From: JAHFUI01 sp041485905
Lineage (GTDB): Bacteria > Acidobacteriota > Vicinamibacteria > Vicinamibacterales > CAVVIG01
Length of the DNA: 14,557 nucleotides
Assembly: GCA_041485905.1 (NCBI GenBank)
Contig: JBGPKK010000114.1
Span: 1-14,557, forward strand
Direction of reading: 5' to 3'
Below are positions 7,065-13,906 of the stretch, piece after piece (the stretch's first letter is position 1; the number at the start of each line of letters is the position of its first letter). Below the pieces are notes generated by a model. That model made no database searches. It saw only the letters and a program-made list of their open reading frames with translations, and was not told the DNA's origin. Both the position numbers and the translations under genes were made by a program.

Positions 7065-8795
7065 ATGAAGCGACAGGGATTCGCTGCCTTCCTGGGCGTC
7101 GTGACGATCCTGGCCGCTCAGGCTTCTTCGGCTCCCGCCCAGCGCTCGGCGGTCACGTCAGTGAACTGGCCGCTCCACAATCTCGATCTGGCCGGCGGCC
7201 GATTTTCGCCGATGGACCAGATCAACACGTCGAACGTCAAGTCGCTGGTCCCGAGATGGCTCTTCCAGCACGGCGTCATCGACGGCGTGAGCAACCAGAC
7301 CACGCCGGTCATCGTCGACGGCGTCATGTACGTGACCGATTCCCGCGGGAGCGTCTATGCGGTTGACGCCGCCGATGGACATCTCCTGTGGACGTACGAC
7401 GTCACGACTCTCATAGGAGGCGGAGCGCGAGAAGGCTATGTGTTCCGCAACCGCGGAGTCTCCTATGCGGACGGGGTCGTCTACACGGCAGCAGGCTCGT
7501 TCCTGTTCGCGCTCGATGCCAAGACGGGGAAGCCCGTGCAGAGCTTCGGCAAAGACGGCCAGGCCAGTGTGATCCTGGATGTGCTCAAGACGCGATATCC
7601 GGACGTGAAGTCGGCCATCAGCCTCGGGTACTGGTTCACGACGGCGCCGCAGGTGTACAAAGGCGTTCTCTACATCGGCAGCACGCGAAGCGAGAGCCAC
7701 ATTCCCGGTGGCCATGTATTGGCCGTCGATGCCAGGACGGGCAAGGTCCTCTGGCACTTCAACACGGTCCCGCAGGATGAAAAAGATCAGGGTTGGGGCA
7801 TCGCCGGTCCGACCTGGGTGGGCGGCGAACGCAATGGCGGCGGGATCTGGGAAACGCCTTCAATCGATCCCGAGTTGGGCATGCTGTACGTGGCGGTCGG
7901 CAATCCGTTCGGCGACAGCACGAAGAGAACAGGGATCAACCTCTTCACCGATTCGATCCTTGCGCTGACCTTGAGCACGGGCGAGCTCAAGTGGTACTTC
8001 CAGCAAACGCACCACGATGTCTGGGACTACGATTCGGGCGGGCCGCCGACTCTGTTCGACATGCAGGTTCGAGGACAGCGAGTTAAGGCCGTCGCGCAGG
8101 CGAGCAAGAACGGATACTTGTACATTCTGAATCGCGAGACCGGACAGCCGGTCCACGCGATCAAGGAAACACCGGTACCGACCGACATCGCGCGTCCTGG
8201 AGAGCACCCCTGGCCGACGCAGCCGATTCCGCACAAGGCGAACGGACAGCCGATGAGTCCCGTGTGCCCTGTGTTTCCCGTCGATATCCCGTCCGAGGCG
8301 CTTGCGACACGGAAGGCGGTCCCGCACTTTACTCCGCCAGGTCCGAATCAGATCAGCGCGCCTGGAACCGGAGGAGGCGCCAACTACAGTCCGATTGCCT
8401 ATAGCCGGCAGACGAGACTGCTCTACGTGGCGGCCATCGACAGCCCTCAGAATTCAGGACGTCCGGCGAAAGGCTACTTCTCCGCCTTCGATCCGACGAC
8501 GGGAGAACTGGTGTGGCAGCGGACGTTCGAAGGCTACGGCCAGGCCGGATCCGTCGTCACGGCCGGCGGTGTGGTGTTTGTGGGAAGCGGCAGCAACGTC
8601 GCCGGGTACTTCTTTGCCTATGATGCCAGGACCGGCGACCTGCTGTGGAAGTTCAACACCGGCTCCGGGATCTTTTCGTCGCCCGCCGTGTATATGGTGG
8701 GCGGCGAAGAATTTGTCGCAGTGGCTTCCGGCGGCGGCGACAGGGGTCGGAGGGGAGGGGATCTGATTCTCAGCTTTGCTCTCCCGAAACGGTAG
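7065..8795 (+). CDS. Secreted PQQ-dependent (quinoprotein) dehydrogenase
   Basis: Periplasmic eight-bladed-propeller quinoprotein of the alcohol/sugar dehydrogenase type, 576 aa. The signal peptide ends SAPA before Q26. It starts SVNWPLHNLDLAGGRFSPMDQIN (~32-54), as type I quinoproteins do. Propeller tryptophan-docking repeats follow: VYAVDAADGHLLWTYD (~97-112), VLAVDARTGKVLWHF (~218-232), ILALTLSTGELKWYF (~298-312), FSAFDPTTGELVWQR (~472-486) and FAYDARTGDLLWKF (~517-530). VAVGNP (277-281) supplies the metal-ligand Asn280. HHDVWDYD (316-323) contains the likely catalytic base D321 and D323 two residues on. E210 may be the metal-ligand Glu. There is no haem-c CxxCH, and the only cysteine is C401, so the vicinal disulfide of methanol dehydrogenases is absent. 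Electrons must leave through a separate acceptor. AAAAGG (7053-7058) precedes ATG 7065. The substrate is unknown. Confidence 0.9.
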   Translation: MKRQGFAAFLGVVTILAAQASSAPAQRSAVTSVNWPLHNLDLAGGRFSPMDQINTSNVKSLVPRWLFQHGVIDGVSNQTTPVIVDGVMYVTDSRGSVYAVDAADGHLLWTYDVTTLIGGGAREGYVFRNRGVSYADGVVYTAAGSFLFALDAKTGKPVQSFGKDGQASVILDVLKTRYPDVKSAISLGYWFTTAPQVYKGVLYIGSTRSESHIPGGHVLAVDARTGKVLWHFNTVPQDEKDQGWGIAGPTWVGGERNGGGIWETPSIDPELGMLYVAVGNPFGDSTKRTGINLFTDSILALTLSTGELKWYFQQTHHDVWDYDSGGPPTLFDMQVRGQRVKAVAQASKNGYLYILNRETGQPVHAIKETPVPTDIARPGEHPWPTQPIPHKANGQPMSPVCPVFPVDIPSEALATRKAVPHFTPPGPNQISAPGTGGGANYSPIAYSRQTRLLYVAAIDSPQNSGRPAKGYFSAFDPTTGELVWQRTFEGYGQAGSVVTAGGVVFVGSGSNVAGYFFAYDARTGDLLWKFNTGSGIFSSPAVYMVGGEEFVAVASGGGDRGRRGGDLILSFALPKR

Positions 8796-8833
8796 GTGTT
8801 GCGGGCGTGTTGTCAAAGCCGCACAATCGAAAC

Positions 8834-8838
8834 GGAGG
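8834..8838 (+). promoter_or_regulatory. Ribosome binding site deciding the start of P2
   Basis: GGAGG lies 6 bases before ATG 8845, which also begins a signal peptide. The longer in-frame extension back to 8776 would overlap the dehydrogenase gene and is rejected. Confidence 0.75.
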
Positions 8839-8844
8839 TTTCAG

Positions 8845-9876
8845 ATGCGCCATCGAGTGCACGCGTCGCTGGTTGTTCTGACGGCTCTGACCGTTGTCGT
8901 GTCCATGTCCGCCGGAGGCCAGTCCCCGACGACAAAGGCCACGACGACCAACGTCGCGCAGAAACGGCCGCAGGCCGCGAAGGCGGAGAAGTGGACCGCG
9001 CTCCGCACAGCGTGGGGCGAACCGGATCTGCAGGGCGTATGGTCGTACGCCACCGTCACACCACTGGAGCGACCCGCCAATCAGGCCGGCAAGGACGTTC
9101 TAACCGCCGAAGAAGTCGCCGCGCTAGACAGGGAAGCCCGCACGGGCGCCGATCGGCGCGACGGCACTCCCGAAGCCGACCTCGCGCGAGCCTATAACGC
9201 GTTATGGTACGACCGCGGAAAATCGGACGGGCGAACGTCGTTGATCGTGGATCCGCCGGATGGGCGGCTTCCGTCGTTGACGCCGGAAGGACGGCGGCGG
9301 CAAGCGGCCATGGCGGAGCAGTCGAGTGCGCACCCGTTCGACTCGGTGGAAGACCGGCCTTTACAGGAGCGCTGCATCATCTACCACGGCGTGCCACCGC
9401 TTCCTTCGGGCTACAACAACACCTATCAGATTTTCCAGACGCCCGGGTACGTCGCGATCGTCGATGAGAACATCCACGACGTTCGCGGGATCCCGCTGGA
9501 CGGGCGTCCGCATGTCGGCGCGAACATCCGCCAGTGGAATGGGGACTCGCGCGGCCACTGGGAGGGCGACACGCTTGTCGTCGAGACCACCAATTACAGC
9601 CCGAAGACCACGTTCAGATTCCCGGTCGCCGGCGAGACGCTGCGCGCGGTCGAACGCTTCACGCGCGTCGCCGCCGACAGGATCGACTACCGGTTCACCA
9701 TCAACGATCCGACGACCTACACGAGACCCTGGACCGCTGCCCTTCCCCTGGCGAACGTGCCTGAGTACGTCATCTATGAGTACGCGTGCCACGAAGGGAA
9801 CTACGCCATCGAACACGGGCTCAGTGGCGCTCGTGCGTTGGAGAAGGCCGCTGCAAACGCCGGCAGGAAGGATTGA
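8845..9876 (+). CDS. Secreted protein of uncharacterised family, copy P2 (343 aa)
   Basis: The divergent member of the three-paralogue family. The signal peptide covers ~7-25 with likely cleavage before Q26, then a Thr/Lys/Ala-rich linker to ~48. Conserved blocks: WTALRTAWGEPDLQGVW (50-66), TPLERP (72-77), LIVDPPDGRLPSLTPEG (133-149), ERCIIYHGVP (175-184), TYQIFQTPGYVAI (193-205), GHWEGDTLVVETTNY (237-251), ERFTRVAAD (270-278), TINDPTTYTRPWT (285-297) and ACHEGNY (314-320). C177 and C315 are its only cysteines, 138 residues apart, exactly as in P1 and P3. It lacks the TNK..QSTPFERPKEFEGRR block of P1/P3 and has instead a helical insert (~85-122). It follows the dehydrogenase by 49 bp and precedes P3 by 2 bp, so co-transcription is likely. 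Function unknown; it may bind the same ligand as, or assist, the dehydrogenase. Confidence 0.85.
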   Translation: MRHRVHASLVVLTALTVVVSMSAGGQSPTTKATTTNVAQKRPQAAKAEKWTALRTAWGEPDLQGVWSYATVTPLERPANQAGKDVLTAEEVAALDREARTGADRRDGTPEADLARAYNALWYDRGKSDGRTSLIVDPPDGRLPSLTPEGRRRQAAMAEQSSAHPFDSVEDRPLQERCIIYHGVPPLPSGYNNTYQIFQTPGYVAIVDENIHDVRGIPLDGRPHVGANIRQWNGDSRGHWEGDTLVVETTNYSPKTTFRFPVAGETLRAVERFTRVAADRIDYRFTINDPTTYTRPWTAALPLANVPEYVIYEYACHEGNYAIEHGLSGARALEKAAANAGRKD

Positions 9877-9878
9877 AG

Positions 9879-10919
9879 ATGGCCACGCGACTGTTCACGA
9901 CAGGCGCGCTCGCGATGGCGATCGCGGCCATCTCGCCTTCGATCGTGCCGGTTGCTGCTCAGGATCCGCCGAAGACTCCGGCGAGGCCAGGCAGGGCGTA
10001 TGTGCCGCCGCGCACGCCATGGGGCGATCCCAACCTGCAGGGCAACTACACGAACAAGTACGAGCAGAGCACGCCGTTCGAGCGACCGAAGGAGTTCGAA
10101 GGACGGCGCGTCGAGGATGTCGCGGGCGCGGAGCTGGCCGAGGTCCTCAAGAAGCGGCAACAGCAAGTCATCGACCGCGCGCCTGGTGTCGGGCCGCCGC
10201 AATTTCGCGACAGCCTCGAGGTCACGAAGGCAAGCCGCGCGTGGCTGGTCGTCGATCCGCCCGATGGCAGGATTCCGCCGATGACGCCTGCGGCCGAGCG
10301 ACGCATCGCGCCGTACGACGTCGTCCTTGATTTGGTCAATGCGAGGCCGCGGACCGGCAGCAGCTTCGGCGACGGTCCGTTCGACGGGCCGGAGGATTTC
10401 AGCCTGTTCGATCGGTGCATCACGCGCGGGCTCCCCGGATCGATGATGCCGTTCATCCATGGCAACTCCTATCAGATCGTGCAGGCTCCGGGGTTCGTGG
10501 CCATCCGCTACGAGATCATGCACGAGACGCGCGTGATTCCGCTCGACGGCCGGCCGCACGTCGGCGAGGCAGTCCGCTTGGACATGGGTGACGCGCGAGG
10601 CCATTGGGAGGGCAGCAGCCTGGTGGTCGAGACGACCAATTTCGGAGGGCGGAGCGCGTACCGAAACGCCAACGCCGCCACGCTGCGGCTGATCGAGCGC
10701 TTCACACGCACGGCGCCCGACAAAGTCGAGTGGGCCGTCACCGTGGACGACCCGATGACGTGGACCAGGGCCTGGACCTTTGCGATGCCGCTGACGATGA
10801 ACGATCGCGAACCAGTGCTGGAGTTCGCGTGTCACGAGGGCAACTACGCCGTGCGCAACATCCTCAGCGGCGCCCGTGCGGGCGAGCGCCAGGAGGCCGA
10901 AGCGGCGAAAAGGCCCTAA
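9879..10919 (+). CDS. Secreted protein of uncharacterised family, copy P3 (346 aa)
   Basis: Third paralogue. AGGAAGGA (9865-9872) lies 6 bases before ATG 9879, which is 2 bp after the P2 stop, so translational coupling is likely. The signal peptide covers ~5-27 (VPVAA before Q28). Blocks: PPRTPWGDPNLQGNYTNKYE (43-62), STPFERPKEFEGRRVEDV (64-81), WLVVDPPDGRIPPMTP (122-137), DRCITRGLPGSMMP (178-191), YQIVQAPGFVAIRYE (198-212), GHWEGSSLVVETTNF (241-255), ERFTRTAPDKVEWAVTVDDP (273-292) and ACHEGNYAVRNILSGARA (317-334). C180 and C318 are the only cysteines, 138 apart. It is closer to P1 (5 kb away) than to its immediate neighbour P2. The terminus is rich in Ala, Glu and Arg. It ends 16 bp before the convergent hydrolase gene. 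No enzymatic residues are recognised. Confidence 0.85.
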   Translation: MATRLFTTGALAMAIAAISPSIVPVAAQDPPKTPARPGRAYVPPRTPWGDPNLQGNYTNKYEQSTPFERPKEFEGRRVEDVAGAELAEVLKKRQQQVIDRAPGVGPPQFRDSLEVTKASRAWLVVDPPDGRIPPMTPAAERRIAPYDVVLDLVNARPRTGSSFGDGPFDGPEDFSLFDRCITRGLPGSMMPFIHGNSYQIVQAPGFVAIRYEIMHETRVIPLDGRPHVGEAVRLDMGDARGHWEGSSLVVETTNFGGRSAYRNANAATLRLIERFTRTAPDKVEWAVTVDDPMTWTRAWTFAMPLTMNDREPVLEFACHEGNYAVRNILSGARAGERQEAEAAKRP

Positions 10920-10935
10920 ACATCATTGGAGAGGC

Positions 10936-11880
10936 TCACGGCTTCGACTCGTCGTAGACCTTCTGCACATCCGCCTTGGCCTGGGCCATGTTGTAGCCCT
11001 TGTACTTGTCCGGTAGCTTCAGTCCGTTCACCGCTTCGTCAACGCTCTTGCCCGCCTTCCTCGCCGCGTCCGCGGCCGAGACGAACTCGCGGATGAAATC
11101 TGCGTACTCCCGCAGATCCGCCCACCGCATCACCGGGTTGGACCGAACGAAGGTCGCATCTCGACCGGACCCCGTCGTGGTGGTGCTGTGCCCGGTGATG
11201 ACCGTGTCAACATCGCGGATCCCGGTCACCACTTTCGCAAGCGTCTGAGGGAAGGCCACAGCGCTGCCGCCGTTGGCCGAGTCGACGAGCGGCGCCCATT
11301 TCCGCGCGAACAGGTCGCCCATGATCGCAGTACGCAAGGCGGCGAACACGATCACCGTGTCGCCGTTGGTGTGACCGGGACCAAAGTAGTACAGATCGAT
11401 TTCGTCTTTTCCGCCGAGGAGCGACATCCTGTCCTTGAACGTCTTCTTCGGCAGGAATGCGGCGTTCTCGCCCTTGAATTCGTCCATCTTCGCCATGTTC
11501 GCTTTGGTGTTTTCGTGCGCGACGAACTCGACAGTCCGCGGAAGCTCGCTGTTGCCTCCGGTGTGATCGCCATGCGTGTGCGTGTTGATGACCATCGTGA
11601 CCGGCTTGCTCGTGACGGATTTGACCTGGTCCAGGATCGCCTTCCCGAACCCGGACAACTTGGTATCGACGAGCACGACGCCGCTGTTTGCGATGAACAC
11701 CGTGGTGTTGCCACTGACGGTTCCTGCCTGCGCCCCGGCGCCACGGCCGCCCGTGATGATGTACAGGTTGTCCTTGACCTTTTCGATCTGAATGGCAGCA
11801 GGGTTCTGTTGTGCTCGAACAATGACGATCGACAGCGCACCGAGGGCGATGAGAGCACTGAGCGTAATCAGCCTTGTCAT
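10936..11880 (-). CDS. Secreted metallo-beta-lactamase-fold hydrolase (first of pair, 314 aa)
   Basis: Exported zinc hydrolase. The signal peptide ends VRA before Q24. The MBL core shows a NTVFIANSGVVLVDT-like strand pair (~58-73), the metal motif HTHGDH (H101, H103, D105, H106) after VTMVINT, the third-site H170 in GPGHTNGDT, GDLF with bridging D189, and the final H231 in VITGHS. All ligands of a dinuclear MBL site are present. The C-terminal ~75 residues are helical and charged (ADLREYADFIREFV...DVQKVYDESKP), as in related acidobacterial hydrolases. The substrate cannot be read; a beta-lactamase activity claim is not supported. ATG 11880 lies one base after the stop of the upstream MBL gene (TGA-C-ATG), with only a weak GGGA before it, so translation is probably coupled. 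Confidence 0.87.
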   Translation of the reverse strand: MTRLITLSALIALGALSIVIVRAQQNPAAIQIEKVKDNLYIITGGRGAGAQAGTVSGNTTVFIANSGVVLVDTKLSGFGKAILDQVKSVTSKPVTMVINTHTHGDHTGGNSELPRTVEFVAHENTKANMAKMDEFKGENAAFLPKKTFKDRMSLLGGKDEIDLYYFGPGHTNGDTVIVFAALRTAIMGDLFARKWAPLVDSANGGSAVAFPQTLAKVVTGIRDVDTVITGHSTTTTGSGRDATFVRSNPVMRWADLREYADFIREFVSAADAARKAGKSVDEAVNGLKLPDKYKGYNMAQAKADVQKVYDESKP

Positions 11881-11881
11881 G

Positions 11882-13006
11882 TCACATTCCCGCCTTGTAG
11901 GTCTTGTTGAAGCCGTTCCGGCTGTTGGCCACGGTGAAGCTTCCGTCCGTCCGGGCCGACACTTTGATCCAGTACGCAGGTCCAGTGTGCTGAGGCGCCG
12001 GCGGGGGCTGCGTGCCCTGCTGCGGCAACGTCATCGGCGCGACCGGAACGGTGGCCGTGTCTTCGACGTTGGCGATGAATATTCCAGGCACGGTGTACTC
12101 CTGGCCGCCAAGCAATGCGAAGTGAATCTGCCAGAGATCCTCGAGACGCGGAGAGTTGAGCAGGATGTTCATCGCAGCCGGTTGTCCACCCTTGCGGCTT
12201 CCGTTGTTCATGATGGTCACCCTCGGCCGCACGGCATGCACGAGCACTTCAGAATTGGAGCTGGGCTGCCCATGACGTGACACCACGAACAGATCGACGG
12301 TGCCGATGCGGTTGTTCGGACACATCAGCTCGAATTCCTGGTTCCAGGTGAAATCGCCCAGATACAGGATCCGAAACTTTCCGAAGGTCACGTAGCTCGC
12401 GACAGACTGTTCGTCCTCGGTATTGCCGAGCGGTCCTCCTGAAACAGGGTTCACATCATGTCGCTTGAAGCTGGCGCAATAGGGATTCGGCGCGCCGCCC
12501 GGCAGCGGCGTCTTGAGAACCTGCCCCGCGGCGCTCACGATCCGCCAGTCCAGACCGCTCACGGGAATCTTATCGCCGGCTTTCGCAACCGTGTGCTTCG
12601 CCTTCGCATGCAGAGCGGCATACTGCTGCAGCACCGGGTCGATTTGAGCGCCCGGCTGGACGTTGGCCCCGTGGTCGATGAACTCTTTAATGGGGATGCG
12701 CGTCGCGAGCTCGGGAAGCCCCCCGATGTGATCGCCATGGTAGTGCGTCGTGATCAGGTGATCGATCTGCGTGACGCCGGCGTCTCTGGCCGCGGCCATG
12801 ATGCGATCGGCGTCACGGACGGCGGCGGCGCCGCCGTTTCCCGAATCGATGAGGACCGACTCGCCCGACGGCGTCACCCACAACTGGGCGTTCCCGCCTT
12901 CCACGTCGATCACGTAGATATCCAGAGCCTTCCCCGTTCGGGTTTGCGCGACGACGAGTGTCGCCGAGAGCGCGAGAGCCGATAGAAACGCCAGCGGTAC
13001 GCGCAT
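11882..13006 (-). CDS. Secreted metallo-beta-lactamase-fold hydrolase, ComEC-domain-like (374 aa)
   Basis: Exported MBL protein of a different subtype from its downstream partner. The signal peptide ends LVVA before Q21. DIYVIDVEGGNAQLWVTP (~29-46) resembles the first strands of the ComEC/Rec2 C-terminal nuclease-like domain. VLIDSG (51-56) is followed by the metal motif HYHGDH (H88, H90, D92, H93). NTEDEQSVASYVTFGKFRILYLGD (195-218) matches the N..S.vl...yg...lL.tGD pattern of that group, with D218 as a metal ligand. SRHGQPSSN (243-251) supplies H245. A Pro/Gln-rich stretch (~325-340) leads to a small C-terminal beta module. There are no membrane segments, so this is not a competence channel itself. 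GGGGAG lies 7 bases before ATG 13006. It is 30 bp downstream of the VWA gene, probably in the same operon. The substrate is unknown. Confidence 0.87.
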   Translation of the reverse strand: MRVPLAFLSALALSATLVVAQTRTGKALDIYVIDVEGGNAQLWVTPSGESVLIDSGNGGAAAVRDADRIMAAARDAGVTQIDHLITTHYHGDHIGGLPELATRIPIKEFIDHGANVQPGAQIDPVLQQYAALHAKAKHTVAKAGDKIPVSGLDWRIVSAAGQVLKTPLPGGAPNPYCASFKRHDVNPVSGGPLGNTEDEQSVASYVTFGKFRILYLGDFTWNQEFELMCPNNRIGTVDLFVVSRHGQPSSNSEVLVHAVRPRVTIMNNGSRKGGQPAAMNILLNSPRLEDLWQIHFALLGGQEYTVPGIFIANVEDTATVPVAPMTLPQQGTQPPPAPQHTGPAYWIKVSARTDGSFTVANSRNGFNKTYKAGM

Positions 13007-13036
13007 CAGATCACTCCCCGTGACTATTTCCAGCCG

Positions 13037-13906
13037 TTATCCGCGCGGCGACGACACACCAGCCAGGTAGCCGGCGCGCGCCTTGACGGCGGTTTTCCGC
13101 CCCTTGACGCGCACGTCCAACCGGTGCCAGCCGTCTTTGGAGACGCCCTGCGGCGAGTAGCTCACGAGGTACCGCTGGCGGAACTCTTCGAGGATCGCGG
13201 TGAACCTCGCGCGTAAATCTTTCGTCGAGTCGACCTCGAACGAGGTCCCGCCGGTGAGCTCGCTCAAATCGCGGAGGAACGGCGCCGGCCCGCGCGCGGA
13301 CACACCGTAGACGACGACATCGGCGCGCCTCGCCGATTCCAGAACCGTAGACGCCGGCAACCAGCTCGCGGTGTCGAATCCGTCGCTGAACAGGATCACG
13401 AGGTCGCGACCGACATCCGATGCCCCCAGCATCATCGCCGCATAGGCGCCGTCGATGAGTGCGGTGTTGCCGGCCGACTCGACCTCATCGAGCGCCGTTC
13501 GCAGTCTGTTGACGTTCGAAGTGAGGCCCTCCTTCCGACGCACCTTGTGACTGAACGTCAGCAGGGCCGCCTGATCCCGTTCCGTCAGACCCTCCAGTAG
13601 CGCGCGGGCGGCGCTTCTCAGGTGATCGAGCCGTTCTCCAGAGACGCTCTCGCTCAGGTCGAGCGCCAGGATGACGTTCAGCGGGACCTGCTCGAAGGTG
13701 ACCAATTCCACTCGCTGCGGCACGCCGTTGTCGAGCACCTCGAAGTCCGGCGGCTGCAACCCGCGAACAACCTGCCCCCGATCGGTCACCAGCACGTCCA
13801 CGCGGACGTGGTTGACGTCGGTCGAGAATGTCGGGGCCTGCGTGAGAACCGGCGTGGAGCCCATCACGCACAGGAACGCCAGCGCGGCCGCCTGTCGCCG
13901 CGTCAT
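13037..13906 (-). CDS. Secreted VWA-domain protein (VWFA-related acidobacterial type)
   Basis: 289 aa from ATG 13906, which overlaps the TPR gene's stop by 4 bp (ATGA) and has GGAGG 4 bases upstream. An in-frame extension to 13993 lies inside the TPR gene and is rejected. The signal peptide covers ~6-22 with likely cleavage before Q23. The region FSTDVNHVRVDVLVTDRGQVVRGLQPPDFEVLDNG (~27-61) is the typical lead-in of TIGR03436-type proteins. The VWA domain has a complete MIDAS: DLSES (D83, S85, S87), T148 in AGNTALIDG, and D175 in ILFSDGFD. It ends with RQRYLVSYSP and a beta segment (WHRLDVRVKGRKTAVKARAGYL), both usual in the family. It is probably a metal-dependent protein-interaction module in the periplasm; the partner is not known. 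Confidence 0.92.
   Translation of the reverse strand: MTRRQAAALAFLCVMGSTPVLTQAPTFSTDVNHVRVDVLVTDRGQVVRGLQPPDFEVLDNGVPQRVELVTFEQVPLNVILALDLSESVSGERLDHLRSAARALLEGLTERDQAALLTFSHKVRRKEGLTSNVNRLRTALDEVESAGNTALIDGAYAAMMLGASDVGRDLVILFSDGFDTASWLPASTVLESARRADVVVYGVSARGPAPFLRDLSELTGGTSFEVDSTKDLRARFTAILEEFRQRYLVSYSPQGVSKDGWHRLDVRVKGRKTAVKARAGYLAGVSSPRG

Noticed and set aside
10936..11880. Calling this a beta-lactamase resistance gene
   Set aside because: The metal site is generic to the MBL fold; nothing in the sequence indicates a beta-lactam substrate.
11882..13006. Calling this MBL protein a ComEC competence protein
   Set aside because: Only the ComEC-like hydrolase domain is present. It has a signal peptide and none of the membrane channel segments.
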